Below are positions 42,970 through 51,436 of a DNA stretch of 64,000 nucleotides, piece by piece; positions within the stretch are counted from its first letter, which is position 1; every line of letters starts with the position of its first letter. The translations under genes were made by a program, and so were the position numbers. The notes beneath the pieces are model-generated. The model saw only the letters and a list, made by a program, of their open reading frames with translations, did no database searches and was not told the origin of the DNA. Origin of the DNA: Candidatus Gastranaerophilales bacterium (GTDB lineage: Bacteria; Cyanobacteriota; Vampirovibrionia; Gastranaerophilales; Gastranaerophilaceae); assembly GCA_944325005.1 (NCBI GenBank), contig CALUYO010000001.1:124001-188000 (forward strand), in the 5' to 3' direction.

Positions 42970-44109
42970 TTATAGCAGTGTAATATTGTCGCGTGTAATT
43001 ATTGCATCATAGTTTTTGAAGCCGAGAATTTCCATAATATTATCAGAGTGGCAACCGATAACTTTTCTGCAGGAATCCGAGCTGTAATTTACTATTCCGC
43101 GTGCAATTTCGTTATGTTTTTCATCAAGGATAGATACAACATCACCCTTGTTAAATTCATTTATTACCTCGCAAACACCGATTGGGAGCAGACTTTTTTG
43201 CTTAAGCAGTGCTTTTTTTGCACCGTCATTGACGACAATCTGCCCGATAATATTTGTAGCGTAGCCAATCCAGCGTTTTTTGTCAGGTAAATTTTCTGTT
43301 TGCGGTAAAAACATTGTACCAATATCTTCACCTTCAAATATTTTTTTGATTACATAAGGAATTTTTCCATTTGCAATTAAGACTTTTCCCCCGAATCTTG
43401 TAACCATTCTTGCAGCTTTTAATTTTGTTCTCATACCGCCTCTTCCGCCTTCAGAGGCATCTGTGCCTAGTGCGAGAATATCTTCTGTGACTTCTTCAAC
43501 TGTTCTGATAATTTTTGCATCAGGATTTGTTTTCGGGTTTTTGTCGTATAAACCTTCCACATCAGAAAGAATTACAAGTAAATCTGCGTCAAGTTCACTT
43601 GCAACAAGTGCAGACAGTTTATCGTTATCAGAAAAACATACTTGCATATGTTCAAACTGCGGATGAACTTCTACGGTTGACACTGTATCGTTCTGATTGA
43701 TAATCGGAACAACCCCGAGCTCCAAAAGTTTATTTAATGTCGTTCTGAGGCTTAAATATCTTTGTCTCAGTGAAAAATCGTCTTCTGTTAGAAGAATTTG
43801 TGAAGCTATAAGACCGTAAGTATCAAAACCTGTTTCGTAAATAGACATTAATTTACTCTGTCCTATTGCGGCACACGCTTGTTTAAGGGCAACTCCTTCA
43901 GTGCTTTCCAGACCGAGCCTTTTTTTGCCCAAACCTACCGCGCCGGATGTGATTACGATAACTTCTTTTCCTTGCCTTGCAAGACGTGCAAGATCTTCAA
44001 TAAATGAAAAAACTCGCGGGAGTGATACATAACCGTCATCCCCTCTTAAAATGTTTGTTCCGAATTTGAAAACGATACGTTTTGCTTTAATAAATTCCTG
44101 TCTGTTCAT
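42970..44109 (-). CDS. proB: Glutamate 5-kinase
   Basis: A 379-residue ProB with kinase domain (RIVFKFGTNILRGDDGYVSL, VITSGAVGLGKKRLGLES, NQNDTVSTVEV, FSDNDKLSALVASELDADLL, GTDASEGGRGGMRTKLKAAR) and a C-terminal PUA domain (from about residue 295: GQIVVNDGAKKALLKQKSLL). First step of proline synthesis, feedback-inhibited by proline in the family. Confidence 0.98.
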   Translation of the reverse strand: MNRQEFIKAKRIVFKFGTNILRGDDGYVSLPRVFSFIEDLARLARQGKEVIVITSGAVGLGKKRLGLESTEGVALKQACAAIGQSKLMSIYETGFDTYGLIASQILLTEDDFSLRQRYLSLRTTLNKLLELGVVPIINQNDTVSTVEVHPQFEHMQVCFSDNDKLSALVASELDADLLVILSDVEGLYDKNPKTNPDAKIIRTVEEVTEDILALGTDASEGGRGGMRTKLKAARMVTRFGGKVLIANGKIPYVIKKIFEGEDIGTMFLPQTENLPDKKRWIGYATNIIGQIVVNDGAKKALLKQKSLLPIGVCEVINEFNKGDVVSILDEKHNEIARGIVNYSSDSCRKVIGCHSDNIMEILGFKNYDAIITRDNITLL

Positions 44110-44191
44110 AGCTAAATTATATTACAAAAATTTTACAAAAAAGCAATTATTTATAAAAAAAATTTTTATTTATATATGGAAGGTAGGTTAT

Positions 44192-44575
44192 ATGGTTAGT
44201 AATATAGGAATGCAATATCAGCCTATGCAAGCATATAATACGTATAGGCAAATACCACCGGTTAAACAAAAATTGGAACCAGTGAAGCCTCAACCGAAAG
44301 AGGAAAAGAAAGGTCTTTCTATCGGGACAAAAATTGCAATAGCGATTGGCTGTGTAACAGCGTTAATATTTGCTGATTATTTTTTTAGAGGTAAAAATTC
44401 TACAAGTAAGGCTGTTATAAATAAAATTGAAACCTTATTAAAGAATAAAAAGGTTCAGGAACAATGTAAAAAGAGTAACATTGAGACCGATATTAATAAA
44501 ATCAAAGAAAAAAGTTATGAAAAACAGTTAGAGTTTTTAGAAGATTTTTTGGATATTGTAATACAGGTTGTATGA
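44192..44575 (+). CDS. Small membrane protein, lineage-specific
   Basis: 127 residues from the ATG 44192, which follows GGAAGGTAGG (44178-44187); longer versions upstream overlap the proB start and lack such a box. A Pro/Gln/Tyr-rich cytosolic N-terminus (MQYQPMQAYNTYRQIPPVKQ) precedes one membrane helix (IGTKIAIAIGCVTALIFADY) and a Lys-rich coiled C-terminal part (LLKNKKVQEQCKKSNIETDI). Divergent from proB. Unknown function. Confidence 0.6.
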   Translation: MVSNIGMQYQPMQAYNTYRQIPPVKQKLEPVKPQPKEEKKGLSIGTKIAIAIGCVTALIFADYFFRGKNSTSKAVINKIETLLKNKKVQEQCKKSNIETDINKIKEKSYEKQLEFLEDFLDIVIQVV

Positions 44576-44585
44576 TGATAATTTA

Positions 44586-44946
44586 ACATAACAAATGTTA
44601 TCGGCAACTAAAAACAAACTAACCTACTTTATTTGCCTCCGGCGGGTCCTCCAGACAGGGGCACTTTTGGTGGCAAAAGTGCCTCAAAACCATCGGCACG
44701 CTTCACTCACTAATAATTGCAATGGCTCAGCCATAAGGCGTGTAAACTCGCTTATGCTCAAACAATACACGCCTTTGAAATTTGCTTCGCCTGCAATTAT
44801 TGCTCGTTTTCGCTATCGCCGCATTATGTTACATAAATTTTAGTGAGCTTTGCTCACCGAAAACAGCCTGTGCCTTCTTACCCTCTGTATACGAATATTC
44901 CCCCACTCTTCAAAATGAGGGGAAATATTCCGATAACATTTGTTAT
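44586..44946. repeat. 361-bp structured inverted-repeat element (MITE-like)
   Basis: Exact 18-bp terminal inverted repeats, CATAACAAATGTTATCGG (44586-44603) and CCGATAACATTTGTTATG (44929-44946). Inside are several further stems: GGCACTTTTG/CAAAAGTGCC (44660-44669 with 44674-44683), GGCGTGTA/TACACGCC (44737-44744 with 44766-44773), AATAATTGCA/TGCAATTATT (44712-44721 with 44792-44801) and GTGAGC/GCTCAC (44843-44857). It is clearly richer in GC than the neighbours. No gene is believable in 44576-44996. It could be a MITE, an intergenic repeat family, or a structured RNA. Confidence 0.75.
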
Positions 44947-44996
44947 GCAATAAAATAATTGCACCATAATAAATTTAGTTATATACTAAAGTTACT

Positions 44997-46178
44997 ATGA
45001 AAAATGTTAGACAAACAAATATAAATATTCACAGGGACAGCTGGGTTGAGATTAATCTTGAAAATATTGCATATAATATGCGTTCAATAAGAAAAAATAC
45101 ACCGAAAGGTATTAAGCTGCTTGCAGTTGTAAAGGCTGATGCTTACGGGCATGGTTCTGTTATGATTGCCCCGACACTTCTGGCGTCAGGTGCTGATATG
45201 CTTGGCGTAGCATCTATTGATGAAGGTGTTGATTTAAGACAGGCAAAAATAAATTGTGAAATTCTTGTTCTCGGAGCAGTGCCTGTGTGGGCGGTAGAAA
45301 GCGCAGTTAAAGCAGATTTAACTATTGCAATTTTTTCAAAAGAACATTTAACAGCCTGCAAACAGGCTTATGAAAGAACAGGGCAAAGACCGAAAGTTCA
45401 TGTAAAACTTGATACCGGTATGAACAGAATTGGTGTTTCTTCTGATGATGCGGTAGAATTTATTAATGAAGTTCGAATAGCTGATTATTTAGAGTTTGGC
45501 GGGGTATTTACCCACCTTGCCAACGCCGAAAACAGAGAAAAAACGCAAATTCAAATTGACAGATGGAATAGGGTTATTTCTCAAATTGATACAAACGGTT
45601 TGCTTCTTCATATCTTAAATACTGCCGGTGCTATGTGTTATGATGTACCGAATTCCAATATGTACAGGGCAGGTATAGGAATTTACGGACTTTATCCGGA
45701 TTTGCCTGAGGATGGGGAAAGCAAAAAGCCTATATACAAAACAGACGAAGATTACAATAGTTTTCATAGTGTGGTAAAAAAGCCTGATTTAAAACCTGTT
45801 ATGTCATTAAAAGCGCGCATTGTAAATATCCATGAAGCCCGTGACGGTGAAGGAATAAGTTATGGGCACACATTTACGGCTCATGGCAATAGAAAAATTG
45901 CAACAGTTCCTCTGGGTTATGCCGACGGTGTACCGCGCGGGCTTTCAAATAAAATTTCAGGTTCTTTGAACGGAAAAGATGTCCCGCAGGTTGGAAATAT
46001 CACAATGGATCAGATGATGTTTGATATTACGGGAGTTGATGCTGAGCTTGGAGATGTAATTACTTTGCTTGACGAAAAACATTCAATTGATGAGTGGGCA
46101 AAAATTCTCGGAACAATTAATTACGAATTGACCTGCCGTTTAAAGGTTAGATTACCGAGAGTTTACACAAGGGATTAA
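44997..46178 (+). CDS. alr: Alanine racemase
   Basis: A 393-residue PLP-dependent racemase supplying D-alanine for peptidoglycan. PLP lysine in AVVKADAYGHG (Lys46), LDTGMNRIGV, HILNTAGAM, YRAGIGIYGLYP and the second catalytic tyrosine in GISYGHTF. C-terminal beta domain from about residue 275. An insertion (about 240-262: ESKKPIYKTDEDYNSFHSVV) is longer than usual. Four bases before the dihydrolipoamide dehydrogenase gene. Confidence 0.97.
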   Translation: MKNVRQTNINIHRDSWVEINLENIAYNMRSIRKNTPKGIKLLAVVKADAYGHGSVMIAPTLLASGADMLGVASIDEGVDLRQAKINCEILVLGAVPVWAVESAVKADLTIAIFSKEHLTACKQAYERTGQRPKVHVKLDTGMNRIGVSSDDAVEFINEVRIADYLEFGGVFTHLANAENREKTQIQIDRWNRVISQIDTNGLLLHILNTAGAMCYDVPNSNMYRAGIGIYGLYPDLPEDGESKKPIYKTDEDYNSFHSVVKKPDLKPVMSLKARIVNIHEARDGEGISYGHTFTAHGNRKIATVPLGYADGVPRGLSNKISGSLNGKDVPQVGNITMDQMMFDITGVDAELGDVITLLDEKHSIDEWAKILGTINYELTCRLKVRLPRVYTRD

Positions 46179-46182
46179 TGTT

Positions 46183-47415
46183 ATGAGCGAAAATAAATTT
46201 GACATAGGTATTATAGGTGCAGGTCCGGCAGGGTATACTGCGGCATTTCATGCAAGAGCAAAAGGCTTATCTGTTGTTCTGTTTGAAAAAGATAAAGCCG
46301 GCGGTGTTTGTCTTAACAAGGGCTGTATCCCGACAAAAGCTATTTTACATTCGGCAGAACTCTATGAAGAAATGAAGTGTTCTGCTGATTTAGGTATAAC
46401 CTGTTCTGATGTTTCCGTTGACTATGCGAAAGTTGTTGAACGCAAAGACAAAATTGTTGAAAAATTGAGAAAATCTCTTGAACTTTCTCTGAAAAATGCG
46501 GGAGTTGTCACGTTTAACGCTGAAGCAAATGTTTTAGATAATCGCAAAATTTCTGCAGGCGGTGAAATTTATGAATGCGAAAAAATCATTACGGCAACCG
46601 GTTCTGCCCCGCGGGATTTTGAAAATTTAAGGTTTGACCACGAATTTGTATTAAGCTCAGATGATATTTTAAATTTGAAAATTCTTCCTAAAAGTATTCT
46701 TATAATAGGAAGCGGTGCAATCGGAGTTGAGTGGGCAAGAATTTTTTCTGCTTTTGAGGTTGAGGTTACAGTTGTTGAACTGGCAGAACATATTTTACCT
46801 CTGGCAGATATTGAGGTTTCAAAACGGGTTGAAAGAATTTTTAAGGCTAAGAAAATAAAAACTTATCTTTCAAACAGCGTTGAAAAAATAGAGGATAAAA
46901 AAGTTTATTTATCATCAGGCGATGTCCTGGAACCTGAACTTGTTCTTCTTGCTGCAGGCAGAAAACCTTACCGGTTAGATAATGCTTTATCTTGCATCGG
47001 TGATGCCTGCGGGAAAGTTCAGCTTGCGCATTTTGCAATAAAACAGGCTGTGGCTGAAGTTTCCGGAGTTGAGTTTAATGAAGGTCTTGTTCCTTCTGTT
47101 GTTTACGGCTGTCCTGAAATTGCATGGGTAGGAAAACGCGAGCAGGATTTGGAAGAAGGTACTTACAAAAAATCAAGTCTTCTTATTTCTGCGCTCGGGA
47201 AATCTCATTGTGATAACTGTTCTGACGGGTTTATAAAAATTCTTTCGCGTGACGGAAAAATTCTCGGCGCTCATATAGTTTCAAAAGAAGCATCCGCTCT
47301 AATTCAGCAAATAATAATTGCTATGCAGAATAACTTAAGTATAGATGATTTGAAAAAAGTTTGTTTTGCCCACCCGACATATTCGGAAGGAATTTTTGAA
47401 TGTCTGTTCAGGTAG
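46183..47415 (+). CDS. lpdA: Dihydrolipoamide dehydrogenase-like flavoprotein, internally short
   Basis: A 410-residue flavoprotein disulphide reductase. FAD site GIIGAGPAGYTAAFHARAKG, redox pair CLNKGC (Cys43, Cys48), NAD site ILIIGSGAIGVEWARIFSAF, and C-terminal FAHPTYSEGIFECLF with the active-site His-Glu. About 50 residues shorter than the usual 460. The segment between LLAAGRKPYRLDNAL and the GDACG motif is cut down, missing the GxxxDxxGxIxVD strand. Nearby lipA and a lipoyl transferase suggest it serves a lipoyl complex (pyruvate dehydrogenase or glycine cleavage). Confidence 0.88.
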   Translation: MSENKFDIGIIGAGPAGYTAAFHARAKGLSVVLFEKDKAGGVCLNKGCIPTKAILHSAELYEEMKCSADLGITCSDVSVDYAKVVERKDKIVEKLRKSLELSLKNAGVVTFNAEANVLDNRKISAGGEIYECEKIITATGSAPRDFENLRFDHEFVLSSDDILNLKILPKSILIIGSGAIGVEWARIFSAFEVEVTVVELAEHILPLADIEVSKRVERIFKAKKIKTYLSNSVEKIEDKKVYLSSGDVLEPELVLLAAGRKPYRLDNALSCIGDACGKVQLAHFAIKQAVAEVSGVEFNEGLVPSVVYGCPEIAWVGKREQDLEEGTYKKSSLLISALGKSHCDNCSDGFIKILSRDGKILGAHIVSKEASALIQQIIIAMQNNLSIDDLKKVCFAHPTYSEGIFECLFR

Positions 47416-47435
47416 TTCAAAACTGCCGCCTCGCG

Positions 47436-47681
47436 CTAGATAGTGCCGGTCCAGAAAGGGACTTTCCCAAAATTCCAGTAAGTATTTGTAGGGTTAAGAT
47501 CTTTGTGTCTGATAACTCTTTTGCGTTCAACTTTTGTTTCGGCTTTGTCTTTATCATTTTTATCCTGTTGAACCTGAACTTCTTCTTCAGTTGTTACCTG
47601 TGAGCCGGGAACTTCATAAACTTCTGCGTATGCACAGCCTGCAAAGCATAATAAACAAAATAAAGTTATTAAATTCTTCAT
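47436..47681 (-). CDS. Small putative lipoprotein
   Basis: 81 residues. Signal segment NLITLFCLLCFAGCAYA with a lipobox-like FAGC (Cys16), then a charged Lys/Asp/Glu linker (VQVQQDKNDKDKAETKVERK) and a C-terminal NTYWNFGKVPFWTGTI. Converges with lpdA. Unknown function. Confidence 0.6.
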   Translation of the reverse strand: MKNLITLFCLLCFAGCAYAEVYEVPGSQVTTEEEVQVQQDKNDKDKAETKVERKRVIRHKDLNPTNTYWNFGKVPFWTGTI

Positions 47682-47766
47682 AAGATTACTCCTGTTTGTA
47701 CTTCTGTATATATATTATAACGTTTTAAGTCATGAAAATCAATATTTTTGCTATATAATTTAAAAT

Positions 47767-48609
47767 ATGCAAACAAGACTTCCTGATTATTTGAAACGAC
47801 CAATTATTGATACGGATAAAACCCGTACGGTCAGAAAAATTTTGAAAACAAAATGTTTGAATACGGTTTGCGAGAATGCGCGATGCCCGAATAAAAATGA
47901 ATGTTATACAAAAAATATTGCAACTTTTTTAATTATGGGCAATAATTGTACACGCAACTGCAGGTATTGCAATATTACCTGTAATCGTCCCGAGCCGTTA
48001 GATTTGAATGAGCCTCAGCATGTGGCGGAAGCAGTAAAAGATTTGGGGCTGAAATATGCGGTAATAACTTCTGTAACGCGTGATGACCTGCCTGACGGCG
48101 GGGCTGAACATTTTGCAAATTGCATTTATGAAATCAGAAAAATTTCACCTGATATAAAAATTGAAATTTTAACCCCAGATTTTAAGGGTAATAAAAATTC
48201 TCTTGATACAATAATTAAAGCACACCCTGATGTTTTTAATCATAATATTGAAACTGTACGTAAAGTTTTTAAGACAGCAAGACCCCAGGGAAATTACGAC
48301 TGCTCACTTGAAGTTTTGAAATATGTTAAAGATAACAGCGACATTATAACAAAATCAGGTTTAATGATAGGTTTAGGAGAAACATTTGAAGATATTGAAG
48401 AAACACTTATAGATTTGAAAAATGCCGGCTGTGATATTTTAACTATAGGGCAGTATATTCAGCCTTCGAAAGCTCATCTTGAGGTGTCAAAATATTATAC
48501 TCCTGAGGAGTATGAAAAGTTGAAATCCCTTGCCGGCCAAATCGGGATAAAGCATTATCAAATAGGGCCGCTGGTAAGAAGTTCATACAGGGCAGCAGAA
48601 TTGGTTTAA
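47767..48609 (+). CDS. lipA: Lipoyl synthase
   Basis: A 280-residue radical-SAM enzyme adding the two sulphurs of lipoate. Auxiliary cluster CENARCPNKNEC (Cys35, Cys40, Cys46), radical SAM cluster CTRNCRYC (Cys61, 65, 68), and the C-terminal RSSYRA serine ligand. Substrate is octanoylated carrier protein. Single gene; lpdA is encoded about 350 bases upstream and a lipoyl/octanoyl transferase at 61112. Confidence 0.97.
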   Translation: MQTRLPDYLKRPIIDTDKTRTVRKILKTKCLNTVCENARCPNKNECYTKNIATFLIMGNNCTRNCRYCNITCNRPEPLDLNEPQHVAEAVKDLGLKYAVITSVTRDDLPDGGAEHFANCIYEIRKISPDIKIEILTPDFKGNKNSLDTIIKAHPDVFNHNIETVRKVFKTARPQGNYDCSLEVLKYVKDNSDIITKSGLMIGLGETFEDIEETLIDLKNAGCDILTIGQYIQPSKAHLEVSKYYTPEEYEKLKSLAGQIGIKHYQIGPLVRSSYRAAELV

Positions 48610-48636
48610 CTCTTTGTAAGAGAAAGGAAAAATTTT

Positions 48637-49245
48637 ATGAGGGTAAATAAAATAAGTTTTCCCCGGGGCATACAAAGTCAGAATTTTGGTGTTACTGCAA
48701 AAGTAAATTCCCTTCAAAATTTTTCAGAAAATAATAAATGTAACTTTAATGCAGTTAATTATATACCTTCAATATTGTTTCAGGCAAGTGGAATTGCCAC
48801 AGATGAAAAATCGCAAACAGATGAAATTAAGAATTCATATATAGAAAAGTTTGACCCTGTAACCGGAAATTTATTAAAGGGAATAAGTTATAGAGATGAT
48901 GGCAAAACAGTTGAATGTGTAGAGGACTATGACCCTGTAAGTTTAAATAAGATTAAAGAAACAGGTTATTTTGATGATGGGAAAACTGTTTCGTATACTT
49001 ATGATTATGACCCTGAAAATGAAGATTTATTAAAAGCAACATATTATTACGATGACGGTAAAAATATGGAAATTTTAGCTGAGTATAACAGGGACGGAAA
49101 TCTTATAAAAGAAACATATTTTAAAAAAGATGGCAAAACGGTAGATTATATTATTGATTTTTCTCCTGCAACCCATGAAGAACTTTGTATAACTTATTAT
49201 AAGCTGGATGGAGTGACCGTGGACAGGGTTGAAGAAACGTTATAA
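48637..49245 (+). CDS. DUF2963-like repeat protein
   Basis: A 202-residue protein with about five repeats of around 24 residues of the form YDP..g.l.k.tyyddGKTV.y: KFDPVTGNLLKGISYRDDGK, YDPVSLNKIKETGYFDDGK, YDPENEDLLKATYYYDDGK, YNRDGNLIKETYFKKDGK. The repeat resembles DUF2963 beta repeats. The N-terminus (MRVNKISFPRGIQSQNFGVT) is polar and contains a weak NFG motif. No signal peptide seen. Downstream of lipA by 27 bases with AGAAAGGA. Confidence 0.6.
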   Translation: MRVNKISFPRGIQSQNFGVTAKVNSLQNFSENNKCNFNAVNYIPSILFQASGIATDEKSQTDEIKNSYIEKFDPVTGNLLKGISYRDDGKTVECVEDYDPVSLNKIKETGYFDDGKTVSYTYDYDPENEDLLKATYYYDDGKNMEILAEYNRDGNLIKETYFKKDGKTVDYIIDFSPATHEELCITYYKLDGVTVDRVEETL

Positions 49246-49824
49246 TTCTATTGTAATTGCTCCCTGACGGAAAATCTTCAATTCATCCCCGAACACTCCG
49301 CACACTGTAGATTCTAAACCTTTGCAGATGTGTCCGTAGTCAGGGATTATCATATCCGCTAAACCTTGCATATTTTCTAACGCCTGCTCGTAAGTTTTTG
49401 CAGACGGTTGATGTGAAAGGTTTGCACTTGTTGTTGCAAGTACATGACCCTCAGCAATTTCACAAATCTCCTTAAAAACTTCATTATCAGGAACTCTTAT
49501 CCCTACTGTTTCCATATTTGAAGTCATATAATATGGGGTTTTATCTGTTTTTTCAAGTACAAGTGTGAGGGCGCCGGGAAAATATTTTTTTATCAATCGG
49601 CATCCGATTTTGGGTATTGGTTTTACATATTCAAGAAGGTTGTAAGTTTCATTTGACATTAAAATCAGCGGTTTTTGCGCCTCACGTTTTTTTATTTCAT
49701 AAATTTTTTTCACTGCTTTTTCAGATGACGGCAGACAGCCTAACCCCCAAACAGTATCGGTTACATATGCTATTACTCCGTCATTTTCAAGTATTTTTTT
49801 AATTTTTTCTTTATTGTCCAGCAT
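49240..49824 (-). CDS. tsaC: Threonylcarbamoyl-AMP synthase
   Basis: A 194-residue YrdC/Sua5-domain protein, first step of t6A tRNA modification. GVIAYVTDTVWGLGCLPSSE, KIYEIKKREAQKPLILMSN, KYFPGALTLVLEKT, VGIRVPDN and ATTSANLSHQPSA are the family motifs. It lacks a C-terminal Sua5 domain. Its start overlaps the murJ stop by 14 bases, so they are co-transcribed. Confidence 0.95.
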   Translation of the reverse strand: MLDNKEKIKKILENDGVIAYVTDTVWGLGCLPSSEKAVKKIYEIKKREAQKPLILMSNETYNLLEYVKPIPKIGCRLIKKYFPGALTLVLEKTDKTPYYMTSNMETVGIRVPDNEVFKEICEIAEGHVLATTSANLSHQPSAKTYEQALENMQGLADMIIPDYGHICKGLESTVCGVFGDELKIFRQGAITIEL

Positions 49825-51418
49825 TTATTTTCCTCATTAATCGTTCTGAAAGTTCTTTAGCATATTCCATTTTTAATGCAAGATTAAGTCCTGTGTATAT
49901 TACGAGGCAGACAATTCCAACTGATGCGATTTTGGTAATTTCAAAGAGAATTTTGGGAAGTTCTATGAATTTGTCAAAACAAATCGCAACACCGAAGCAA
50001 ACTACAATTGTTATAATTCCTGCAATACACATTTTAAAGAGATTTGTGAATAAGGATTTGTAATCCATTCTGACCTTTTTATAAATCAAAGCTCCTAAAA
50101 CACAGGCATTGAATAGAGTTACGAGTGATGTTGAAAGTGTAATTCCTCCTATTCCCATCCCGAGCTTGTTTATAAAGATTACATTCAATAAATATTTTAA
50201 AACGATTGAAGAAAAAGCAACCGTAAAAGGTGTTTTTGAATCATTGAAAGAATAATAAACCCTTGTAATAGAATCTCTGAATACATACGGTAATATTGAA
50301 AAAGATAAGAACCATAATGCCTCAGTTACCATAAATGTTGCATTTTCATCAAAAGCCCCCCGCTCAAATACAAGTCTGACAGCATCTGTTCCTACTGTTA
50401 AAATGCCTATGATTATTGGAATTGCGGCAAAAAATAACACCCCTACACCCTTATTAAAATATGTTTTGATCCCCTCCAGATCTTTATCAGCCACAAGTCT
50501 TGAAAAAATCGGGAACAATGGAACAAGAAAAGCAGTTACAAGTATGCCGACAGGGAACTGAAAAACTCTGTTTGCATAGCCGATTGCAGTCCATGCACCC
50601 TCAGAAATTGATGATGTAAAAAACATATCTACATAAATATGAATTTGGCCGACAGTTGAGCTTAAAACAGCAGGAAATAAAAGTTCCGTTATCTCTTTAA
50701 AATTCGGGTTATTTGTAAAATGAAAATCCGGCTTCCATTTAAATCCGAGCTTTTTGACATTCGGGTACTGGATTACAAGCTGTAATATTGCACCTATTGT
50801 TGTTGCCCATGCAAGAGCATAACCCTTGCTGTCATCGGGTACAGCCATTACAACCCCTATTATTGCCGCACTCATTATTATAGGCGACAGGTTAGGAAGC
50901 ATAAATTGTTTATATATAATCAAAATGCCATAATAAATTCCTACAATTCCTCCGATAACCAAAAGCGGCGTCATAATTTTTAAATGTTCTGCAGCGAGAT
51001 TAATCATATCCGCAGAGCCGTTTGAGATAATTAGTCCCATTATCTGACGAGGGAATAAAAACATTATGGCGGAAAGTACAAGGAAAAATATTGTGGTTGC
51101 TGTCATAAATGTTGAATATAATTTATTAACTTCTTTTTCCGGCTTTTCTTCTAAACTCGGTATAAGTTTAGAAAAAACTGCGACAGTTGCACTGTGGAAG
51201 GGACCCCCTACACCTCCGAGAAGTATTAACGACAGCGACGGTATTTGATAAGCATAATAATATGCGTCTGATACGAGCGATGCACCGTAATAATTTGCGA
51301 TTACAATATCTCTTATAAACCCTATGAGTTTGCTTATAATTGTAACCACCGCAATTATCCATGCGGCTTTCAGCACACTCATAGATTTGCTGTCTTTTTC
51401 TTTTTCACTTATTTCCAA
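49811..51418 (-). CDS. murJ: Lipid II flippase MurJ
   Basis: A 535-residue polytopic membrane protein of the MviN/MurJ family with about 14 membrane helices. Conserved YYGASLVSDAYYYAYQIPSL near the start and GVGVLFFAAIPIIIGILTVG, then LVFERGAFDENATFMVTEAL in the middle. It moves lipid-linked peptidoglycan precursor across the inner membrane. It lies between the SpoIID gene and tsaC on the minus strand. Confidence 0.95.
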   Translation of the reverse strand: MEISEKEKDSKSMSVLKAAWIIAVVTIISKLIGFIRDIVIANYYGASLVSDAYYYAYQIPSLSLILLGGVGGPFHSATVAVFSKLIPSLEEKPEKEVNKLYSTFMTATTIFFLVLSAIMFLFPRQIMGLIISNGSADMINLAAEHLKIMTPLLVIGGIVGIYYGILIIYKQFMLPNLSPIIMSAAIIGVVMAVPDDSKGYALAWATTIGAILQLVIQYPNVKKLGFKWKPDFHFTNNPNFKEITELLFPAVLSSTVGQIHIYVDMFFTSSISEGAWTAIGYANRVFQFPVGILVTAFLVPLFPIFSRLVADKDLEGIKTYFNKGVGVLFFAAIPIIIGILTVGTDAVRLVFERGAFDENATFMVTEALWFLSFSILPYVFRDSITRVYYSFNDSKTPFTVAFSSIVLKYLLNVIFINKLGMGIGGITLSTSLVTLFNACVLGALIYKKVRMDYKSLFTNLFKMCIAGIITIVVCFGVAICFDKFIELPKILFEITKIASVGIVCLVIYTGLNLALKMEYAKELSERLMRKINAGQ

Positions 51419-51436
51419 TTTTTTATACCTTTATCA

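Noticed and set aside
44595-44843. Open frame of 82 residues on the + strand
   Set aside because: It lies inside the 361-bp inverted-repeat element, has no ribosome-binding site and follows the stems rather than coding bias.
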